Assembly: GCA_045124465.1 (NCBI GenBank)
Contig: JBGVLV010000011.1
Coordinates: forward strand, 1 to 17,924
From: Scatosoma sp045124465
GTDB lineage: Bacteria; Bacillota; Clostridia; Christensenellales; Borkfalkiaceae
Length of the DNA: 17,924 bases
Reading direction: 5' to 3'
The notes beneath the pieces are model-generated. The model was not told the origin of the DNA, did no database searches, and was given only the letters and a program-made list of their open reading frames with translations. Position numbers and translations under genes: made by a program. Shown one piece after another: positions 7,101 through 15,466 of the stretch. Position 1 is the stretch's first letter. Each line of letters opens with the position of its first letter.

Positions 7101-8193
7101 GAGAGAGAACAAGGACGAACTCGAACCGGGCGTAAACAAACTCGTCCGCGTATATATCGCGCAGAAACGTAAGATACAGGTCGGCGACAAGATGGCGGGC
7201 CGTCACGGTAACAAGGGCGTCGTATCCCGCGTGCTTTCGCAAGCGGATATGCCTTTCCTTGCGGACGGTACTCCTCTCCAAATCTTGCTCAACCCCCTCG
7301 GCGTTCCTTCGCGTATGAATATCGGTCAGGTGCTCGAAGTACACCTCGGCTACGTTTGCAAACAGCTCGGCTGGAAGATCGCCACGCCCGTATTCGACGG
7401 CGCGACGGAGAAAGACCTCGAAGTTATGTTCCGCGAGAACAACCTGCTCAACCCCGACGGCAAGGTCGACGGTAAGTTCCAGGTGTTCGACGGCAGAACG
7501 GGCGAGGCGTTCGAAAACCGCGTTACGATCGGCGTGCAGTATATGATAAAACTTATCCACCTTGTAGACGACAAGATCCACGCGCGTGCGATCGGTCCTT
7601 ACAGTTTGGTCACGCAACAGCCTCTCGGCGGTAAAGCGCAGTTCGGCGGTCAGCGTTTCGGTGAAATGGAAGTTTGGGCGCTCGAAGCTTACGGCGCGGC
7701 GCATGTCCTGCAAGAGATCCTCACCGTCAAGTCGGACGACGTCGTAGGGCGCGTCAAGACCTACGAATCCATCGTTCGCGGCGAGAATATTTCCGAACCG
7801 GGTATTCCCGAGGCGTTCAAGGTACTCTTGAAAGAGTTGCAGAGTTTGGCGCTCGACGTCAAAGTGCTCACGGAATCGGGCGACGAGCTTATCATTCGCG
7901 AGTTCGAGGACGAAGAGGAGGCGGCGGACAACGAGGCGAGCCGCAGAGACAGCCTGAAAGACGAAGAACTCGAAGAGATCGATTTCAACGTGGACGACGA
8001 AGACGAAGAGGACGACGAGGACGACTTCGACGCCAATATCTTCGACGAAGACGGCGACGACGAGGACGGCTTTAACGCGAACGAGGCGGACGGCGACGAC
8101 GAGTTCGAGGACGATCTCGACGACGAAACGTTCGGGTTCGGCAAGCTGTTCGAGGACGACGAGGACGACGATTCGTTCGACGACGAGGAGTAA
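4153..8193 (+). CDS. rpoB: RNA polymerase beta subunit with a long acidic C-terminal tail
   Basis: The beta subunit forms half of the RNA polymerase active-site cleft. Conserved blocks include the N-terminal region with INGAERVIVSQLVRSPGV, the rifampicin-binding cluster GSSQLSQFMDQ (560-570), and later GDKMAGRHGNKG and EGYNYEDA. Residues equivalent to E. coli Gln513, Asp516, His526 and Ser531 are all wild type (Gln566, Asp569, His579, Ser584), so no common rifampicin resistance change is seen. At 1346 residues it is longer than usual for Bacillota. Part of the excess is a charged Lys/Glu-rich insertion near 410-435, and most is a tail of about 95 residues (~1250-1346), more than half Asp/Glu. 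The ribosome site AAGGAG is 12 bases before the ATG. rpoC follows after 12 bases. Confidence 0.99.
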   Translation: MDLPVSKYGKTERRKFGSINEVIDIPDLVEIQNDSYNTFIEEGIGEVFEDFSPITAYSDHFELYFLEHRFGDKPKYDEKECRTRDATYALPLRVKVRLVNKVKNEVLDQEVFMGDLPLMTENGAFIINGAERVIVSQLVRSPGVYNASSKDKTGKEMFATTVMPNRGAWLELEQDAQDALYVRVDRKKKLCITVLLRALGFGSNRAIEDLFPGDKIIAATLAKDTAKSESDGLYELYRRLRPGEAPTEDSVRAHLYNLFFDPRRYDIAKVGRYKYNKKLNLAYRLPGCRVADTIVNPETGEVLAQAGEKISDKQARAIQNCGVNEIFVLVDDPEEGEIRHKIIANNTVDFSEISDIPVQARAKDFGLLPTVYYPNYKFSKLLAEECANLGVEEVAEKYVDDIDALYYTHEKAEEPDEKPEEKKNREKRKDNRRKFVAACKLFHEILSSERPVPTKEQKKELRPLIDKLCHKHVTVDDIVASISTNLDLKYGIGTIDNIDHLGNRRVRSVGELLQNQLRVGIARLERLIKERMATQDPMEVTPSALINIRPVSAVIREFFGSSQLSQFMDQTNPIAELTHKRKLSALGPGGLNRDRATFEVRDIHHTHYGRMCPIETPEGQNIGLITSLATFAKVNEYGFIMSPYRRVDKETGIVTTHVDYLTADEEDKYIVAQANEPLDEEGRFVNERVGCRHQNDITEMPREKMDYMDVSPKQLVSVAAALIPFLENDDTNRALMGSNMQRQAVPLLKTESAIVATGIESSIAKYSGVIVTAKEAGVVVGCASNMIKIREDDGTVREYPLKKFERSNAGTCLNQRPIVATGDRVAKGEIIADGPSTNNGELALGKNILIGYMEWEGYNYEDAILLSEKLVQDDVFTSIHIEEYETEARDTKLGPEEITRDIPNVGDDALKDLDEDGIIRIGAEIQSGDILVGKVSPKGEAELTPEERLLRAIFGEKSREVRDTSLKVPHGEGGVVVDVKVFTRENKDELEPGVNKLVRVYIAQKRKIQVGDKMAGRHGNKGVVSRVLSQADMPFLADGTPLQILLNPLGVPSRMNIGQVLEVHLGYVCKQLGWKIATPVFDGATEKDLEVMFRENNLLNPDGKVDGKFQVFDGRTGEAFENRVTIGVQYMIKLIHLVDDKIHARAIGPYSLVTQQPLGGKAQFGGQRFGEMEVWALEAYGAAHVLQEILTVKSDDVVGRVKTYESIVRGENISEPGIPEAFKVLLKELQSLALDVKVLTESGDELIIREFEDEEEAADNEASRRDSLKDEELEEIDFNVDDEDEEDDEDDFDANIFDEDGDDEDGFNANEADGDDEFEDDLDDETFGFGKLFEDDEDDDSFDDEE

Positions 8194-8205
8194 GGAGAAA
8201 ATAAA

Positions 8206-11997
<3,792 letters not shown>

Positions 11998-12007
11998 ATA
12001 AGTCCTT

Positions 12008-12051
12008 AATAAACCTTTAAAACAGCCAAAATAAACCTTTAAAACAGCCAA
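12008..12051 (+). repeat. Perfect tandem duplication of a 22-bp unit
   Basis: Two identical head-to-tail copies, 12008-12029 and 12030-12051, begin AATAAACCTTTAAAACAGC. They lie between the rpoC stop and its terminator; the last bases overlap the terminator stem. A diverged partial copy (AATAAACGCTTAAAACA) occurs at 12179-12195 in the leader of the lipoprotein gene. Confidence 0.92.
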
Positions 12052-12085
12052 GCGCGCTACGCAAAAACGTAGCGCGCTTTATCAT
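12050..12085 (+). terminator. Terminator after rpoC
   Basis: A 12-bp perfect stem, AAGCGCGCTACG paired with CGTAGCGCGCTT (12050-12061 and 12068-12079), encloses a 6-base loop and is followed by TTATCAT. The stem is very stable but the T tract is short, so some read-through is possible. Confidence 0.82.
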
Positions 12086-12128
12086 ACCGAAATTGTCTTT
12101 CTTTTGTGGATAAAAGGCGCGTAAACGC

Positions 12129-12160
12129 TTGACAGTAGGGGGGGGGGGGGGTGCTATAAT
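12129..12160 (+). promoter_or_regulatory. Promoter with a 14-G tract in the spacer, candidate phase-variable
   Basis: TTGACA (12129-12134) and TATAAT (12155-12160) are both perfect consensus boxes, and the -10 carries the extended TG motif (TGCTATAAT). The spacer is 20 bases, three over the optimum, and contains an uninterrupted run of 14 G (12138-12151). A tract of 11 G would give the ideal 17-base spacer. The promoter drives the lipoprotein gene. This is the known arrangement of slippage-controlled promoters; the regulation here is inferred. Confidence 0.85.
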
Positions 12161-12214
12161 AATAGTAGATAACCCCAAATAAACGCTTAAAACAAGGGGA
12201 ACAGGAGGTATATT

Positions 12215-13873
12215 ATGAAAGGTTCACAATGGCGTAGATCTACTTGGAAGAAACTGCTTTGCGCGGGTATTCTGTCCTGCACGATGATCGGCGGCGCGGC
12301 GACGTTCGCGTCTTGCGACGAGGAGGCGAATAACGGCGACGATCCGTTCCAAACGGCGTATTCCCTGTACGTAACGTATGCGGAGGCAAGCGGCGAAACG
12401 CCCGCTACATACGAGGACTGGCTCGCGACGATCAAAGGTGAAAAAGGCGATAAGGGCGACAAGGGTGATAAAGGCGACAAGGGCGATACGGGCGCGGCAG
12501 GTACGAACGGAACGAACGGCACCAACGGCGTTACGCCTACGTTTAAGCTGGAAAACGGCGAACTGTTCGTTTCCTACGACGAAGGCGAGAACTGGACTTC
12601 GCTCGGGACTGTCGGCGGTTCGAGCGACAGCGGCGACAGCGGCGATCAGAACGAGATCGAAACGATCCGTAAAGAGCGTTTACAGGAAATGCAGAACAGC
12701 TGGGAAGAATTGCGGAACGAATTCGATCTTTCCGAATATGAGGAAAGATATAACGAGCTCGTAAATGAAATAAACAACGCGGGCACCGTATCGGAGATCG
12801 ATAAGGTGATGGAGAACTTCGAAAACCTTGTGAACGAAGTGCGTAACAACAACGAGGGCGGCGACTATATATACAAGATAGAGTTGGAGGGCGATTTGTC
12901 CGTTATGCAAGGCACGGACGTAGAAACGTTAATCCAGAGCGTTGTCGGAATGACTTTATACGTATCTTACGAACAAAGTGGGGAACAGACGGTCTCCGTT
13001 ACCGAGGAAATGATAGACGCGAGCGGGTTCGATTCGTCCGAGGTCGGTTATACGTATATCACGATTACGTACGAAGGTTTGACAACGTATGTTGACGTCA
13101 TCGTTACGCCCGATATGAGCGACGCGGAATTGCTTGGCGAATACACGTTCGAAGACGTACTCAGCTGTGCTTTGAGAAGCGAAACGGTCGCGTTTTACAA
13201 CAACGGCTATGCGCTTGTGGACGGCAAGTTTTACGTTACGTACACGACGAACGAGGATGGCGTGATCTCTCTTAACGCGGACGACGAAACCGTGTTCTTC
13301 CTGCAAGAACCCGAGGAAGGCGCAAGCACGATCGGTTCTTATATTCCCGAGGGGACTGCCGACGATTATACGTATACGGCGGACAGAGGGGTGATCACGT
13401 TCAGCGTATACGGCGAGTATACGGAGGCGGGTCTGTATGTGACCGTAATATCCGCTTATTCGAACGACGTGGTAATGATGCAGATGACGACTTACGTATA
13501 TCTCGACAAAAAGAACGGTACGCTTGACAGCGATTACGTCGGCGAATATACCATCGGCGAAAATAACGTTCTGACCGAGGACACGAGCGGTGGCGGCAGT
13601 ATCAGCGGCGGCGGTAGCGTTGAGGAGAAACCCGTTGTGGATATCGAAGAACAGAGAAATAATCTGTGGAACGAAATGAACGATACCTGGACGGTAGTTC
13701 AAGAACAACTTATGGGTTGGGTCAAAGAAGAGAAGATCACCCAAGATCAGTTCGAGGAATATCAACAGCGTTATGAGAGTATAAGTTCGCAAGTAAAAGA
13801 CGCGGCTACGGAAGAAGATCTTAACTTGGCGCGCGAGGAGTTCGAAAATCTGTTGCAGGAGATACAAGCTTAA
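12215..13873 (+). CDS. Predicted surface lipoprotein with collagen-like repeat and duplicated helical modules
   Basis: The 552-residue protein has a basic N-terminus (RR, KK), a hydrophobic stretch (14-33) and a likely lipobox FASC with Cys34; Phe at -3 is unusual, and Cys22 (ILSC) is a weaker alternative. It should be anchored to the outer face of the membrane. Then follow: a collagen-like stretch of ten Gly-X-Y triplets (75-105), a predicted coiled-coil module (~146-212), a bacterial Ig-like beta domain (~219-300), another beta-rich domain (~304-465), a Gly/Ser linker, and a C-terminal coiled-coil module (~480-552) that resembles the first. The protein is very acidic. AGGAGG lies 6 bases before the ATG. 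It stands alone between two terminators. Function is unknown; adhesion or matrix contact would fit. The poly-G promoter suggests on/off expression. Confidence 0.85.
   Translation: MKGSQWRRSTWKKLLCAGILSCTMIGGAATFASCDEEANNGDDPFQTAYSLYVTYAEASGETPATYEDWLATIKGEKGDKGDKGDKGDKGDTGAAGTNGTNGTNGVTPTFKLENGELFVSYDEGENWTSLGTVGGSSDSGDSGDQNEIETIRKERLQEMQNSWEELRNEFDLSEYEERYNELVNEINNAGTVSEIDKVMENFENLVNEVRNNNEGGDYIYKIELEGDLSVMQGTDVETLIQSVVGMTLYVSYEQSGEQTVSVTEEMIDASGFDSSEVGYTYITITYEGLTTYVDVIVTPDMSDAELLGEYTFEDVLSCALRSETVAFYNNGYALVDGKFYVTYTTNEDGVISLNADDETVFFLQEPEEGASTIGSYIPEGTADDYTYTADRGVITFSVYGEYTEAGLYVTVISAYSNDVVMMQMTTYVYLDKKNGTLDSDYVGEYTIGENNVLTEDTSGGGSISGGGSVEEKPVVDIEEQRNNLWNEMNDTWTVVQEQLMGWVKEEKITQDQFEEYQQRYESISSQVKDAATEEDLNLAREEFENLLQEIQA
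12437..12529 (+). repeat. Collagen-like Gly-X-Y coding repeat
   Basis: Ten consecutive triplets begin with glycine: GEK, four GDK, GDT, GAA and three GTN. At the DNA level the GDK block alternates nearly identical 9-base units (GGCGATAAG, GGCGACAAG), so unequal recombination or slippage could change the repeat number without breaking the frame. Confidence 0.9.
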
Positions 13874-13919
13874 CGGATAAGCAGAATCGGCAATAAAAAC
13901 AGTTAAAAGCCGAAACGGG

Positions 13920-13949
13920 ACGGCGGAGCGAAAAGCTCCGCCGTTTTTC
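13920..13949 (+). terminator. Terminator after the lipoprotein gene
   Basis: A perfect 10-bp stem, ACGGCGGAGC paired with GCTCCGCCGT (13920-13929 and 13935-13944), has a GAAAA loop and a run of T at 13944-13948. This is a textbook intrinsic terminator. Confidence 0.93.
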
Positions 13950-13978
13950 CGTTTGGGGAGAGGAATGTCATTTATAAT

Positions 13979-14075
13979 TACTCCTTCCGTCGGCTGTCGC
14001 CGCCACCTCCCTCAAAGAGGGAGGCGAGATTCTTCGTTGCGCTCCGTTCCACTCAGAATGACAGGCGGCGAACAA
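13979..14075. repeat. Composite intergenic repeat element
   Basis: The first half contains CTCCTTCCGTCGGCTGTCG and the hairpin CCTCCCTC-AAA-GAGGGAGG (14006-14024). The second half, read on the minus strand, is TGTCATTCTGAGTGGAACGG followed by AGCGCAACGAAGAATCTC. Both halves resemble short dispersed repeats that I know from intergenic regions of many Clostridia and other bacteria. No coding is involved. Copy number in this genome cannot be determined from one window. Confidence 0.6.
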
Positions 14076-14126
14076 AAGGGCGCAAAAAAAATTTCGGGGC
14101 GGGGCGAGAAATTTTCGTCAAAAGTA

Positions 14127-14155
14127 TTGAATTTTTTTTGCGTTTGATTTATAAT
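14127..14155 (+). promoter_or_regulatory. pfl operon promoter P1
   Basis: TTGAAT (14127-14132) and TATAAT (14150-14155) are 17 bases apart. The spacer begins with a run of T (14132-14139, 8 T). The inverted repeat AAAATTTC/GAAATTTT lies just upstream and could be an operator, which is inference. The transcript would begin near 14161. Confidence 0.6.
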
Positions 14156-14232
14156 AGTATCAGTAGGATAAGCAGAGGGAATACTTTCCTTTTTCGGAAT
14201 GATAAAAAGATGGAAAAAACAATCCCAAAAGC

Positions 14233-14261
14233 TTGACAAACGATACGGGGTCTGTTATAAT
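14233..14261 (+). promoter_or_regulatory. pfl operon promoter P2
   Basis: TTGACA (14233-14238) and TATAAT (14256-14261) are separated by 17 bases, a perfect consensus. Transcription would begin near 14268, only about 14 bases before the leader hairpin. Confidence 0.87.
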
Positions 14262-14281
14262 AGTAGACGTAAGCACAAAGG

Positions 14282-14314
14282 GGCGTCGCGCAGACCGCGC
14301 GCACGCCTTTTTTT
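14282..14314 (+). terminator. Terminator-like hairpin in the pflA leader
   Basis: GGCGTCGCGC (14282-14291) pairs with GCGCG plus ACGCC (14297-14301 and 14303-14307) with one bulged C and loop AGACC, and is followed directly by seven T (14308-14314). It has all parts of an intrinsic terminator but lies between P2 and pflA, so it would cut P2 transcripts to about 45 bases unless read through. No alternative antiterminator pairing is obvious. Confidence 0.7.
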
Positions 14315-14340
14315 AGAGAAAGACGGGGAGGTGGAACAAT

Positions 14341-15072
14341 ATGGTAGGTCGTATCCATTCTTTCGAGTCTTTCGGTACGGTGGACGGTCCGGGTATCCGT
14401 TTCGTCGTGTTTTTGCAGGGCTGTCCTTTGCGTTGTCAGTACTGCCACAACCCCGACACTTGGAAGTCGGGCGGCGAGGAATATACCGCGGAAAACGTAG
14501 TGGCGCAAGCGCTCCGATACAAGAACTATTTCGGCGAACGGGGCGGCGTGACGGTCACGGGCGGCGAACCGTTGTTACAGATCGATTTCGTCACCGAGCT
14601 TTTTACCTTGCTCAAAGCCAAGGGCGTGCATACCTGCGCGGATACTTCGGGGTTTACGTTCGATCCAAACTCTGCGGTAAGCGTGGAAAAACACGAAAAG
14701 TTGCTTGACGTGACGGATTTGTTCCTGCTCGATATCAAGCATATCGACGACGAGGCTTGCAAAAAGCTGACGGGGCAGAGCAACGCGCACACGTTGGCGT
14801 TCGCGAAGTTTTTGAGCGAACACGGAAAAAAAATGTGGATACGGCAGGTGCTCGTACCCGGTATCACGGACGGCGACGAGTCGCTTAAAAGGACGAGAGC
14901 GTTTATCGACGAACTGAAAACGGTGGAGAGGGTAGAGGTATTGCCCTACCACACGATGGGGGTCGTAAAATACGAGAAGTTGGGTATGGAATACCCGCTT
15001 GCGGGCGTAGCCGCGCCGACGAAGGAGCGGGTGGCGAACGCGAAACGTATTCTGATCGGGGACAAGGTATGA
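14341..15072 (+). CDS. pflA: Pyruvate formate-lyase activating enzyme (radical SAM)
   Basis: PflA uses a 4Fe-4S cluster and S-adenosylmethionine to take a hydrogen from the target glycine of PFL and so switch it on under anaerobic conditions. The 243-residue protein has the radical SAM cluster motif CPLRCQYC (Cys28, Cys32, Cys35), the family opening SFGTVDGPGIRFVVFLQGC, and the SAM-contacting VTVTGGEPLLQ. Length is typical of PFL activases, without the extra ferredoxin insert seen in other glycyl-radical activases. A GGAGG ribosome site precedes the ATG. Its stop overlaps the next start as ATGA. In this operon its substrate glycine would be on a separate small subunit, not on the large enzyme chain. 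Confidence 0.97.
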   Translation: MVGRIHSFESFGTVDGPGIRFVVFLQGCPLRCQYCHNPDTWKSGGEEYTAENVVAQALRYKNYFGERGGVTVTGGEPLLQIDFVTELFTLLKAKGVHTCADTSGFTFDPNSAVSVEKHEKLLDVTDLFLLDIKHIDDEACKKLTGQSNAHTLAFAKFLSEHGKKMWIRQVLVPGITDGDESLKRTRAFIDELKTVERVEVLPYHTMGVVKYEKLGMEYPLAGVAAPTKERVANAKRILIGDKV

Positions 15073-15389
15073 ACGAAAAAGATTATAAAGAACAATTAAA
15101 AGGGCTTTGTTGCGTGGAAGTGAGCGGGGAATCGTGCGCGAACTGTCTGACGCTTATGCCCATACTCAAAACGCTTTGCGAGGCTCGCGGGGACATACGG
15201 CTCGTACACGTAGAGGCGGACTATACGACGACGGCGCTTATGGAGGCTTGGGACGTGACGAAAGTACCCACGATCCTGCTTACGGACGACGGCGAGATAT
15301 TCGCGCGGTGTTCGGGGTATCAGCCCGAAGAGATCTTGGAGCTTTGGCTGGACGCGAAGATCGAGGAACGGAAAGCCGCGAAAAAATGA
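15069..15389 (+). CDS. Thioredoxin-like protein with a CANC active site
   Basis: The 106-residue protein fits a thioredoxin fold without a signal peptide, so it should act in the cytoplasm. The redox motif is Cys23-Ala-Asn-Cys26, in place of the usual CGPC, and the cis-proline is Pro67 (KVPTILL). Extra cysteines occur at 14, 15, 37 and 81. The N-terminal helix/strand is shorter than in E. coli TrxA and the C-terminus is Lys-rich. It overlaps pflA by 4 bases and precedes pflB by 77 bases, so it is almost certainly made with PFL. A role in keeping PFL or PflA cysteines reduced, or in handling damaged enzyme, is plausible but unproven. Confidence 0.85.
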   Translation: MNEKDYKEQLKGLCCVEVSGESCANCLTLMPILKTLCEARGDIRLVHVEADYTTTALMEAWDVTKVPTILLTDDGEIFARCSGYQPEEILELWLDAKIEERKAAKK

Positions 15390-15466
15390 AAAAATAAATT
15401 TGCGTTTCAAACGGCGGAAATTTGTTTATATATATTAACGAATAAAATTATTTTAGGAGTACTGAT

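Larger units (their letters stand above)
13874..14340. other. Intergenic region upstream of the pfl operon
   Basis: No convincing gene lies in these 467 bases; a 64-codon plus-strand frame inside it only translates repeat DNA. It contains, in order, the lipoprotein terminator, a composite intergenic repeat, an 8-bp inverted repeat (AAAATTTC at 14088-14095, GAAATTTT at 14108-14115), promoter P1, promoter P2, a terminator-like leader hairpin and the pflA ribosome site. Confidence 0.8.

Noticed and set aside
4348..7713. Very long minus-strand open frame (1121 codons) opposite rpoB
   Set aside because: It is the antisense of a highly biased conserved gene, has no ribosome site or family motifs, and its protein is an Arg/Val-rich mirror of RpoB codons.
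12187..12525. Minus-strand frame with repeated Pro-Leu-Ser-Pro
   Set aside because: It is the antisense of the collagen-like Gly-X-Y repeat, not a real proline-rich protein.
12437..12529. Possible CRISPR-like array because of short regular repeats
   Set aside because: The repeats are 9-base coding units in one frame with no spacers.
13953..14147. 64-codon plus-strand frame after the lipoprotein terminator
   Set aside because: It translates the intergenic repeat and the P1 spacer; no ribosome site and no protein-like features.
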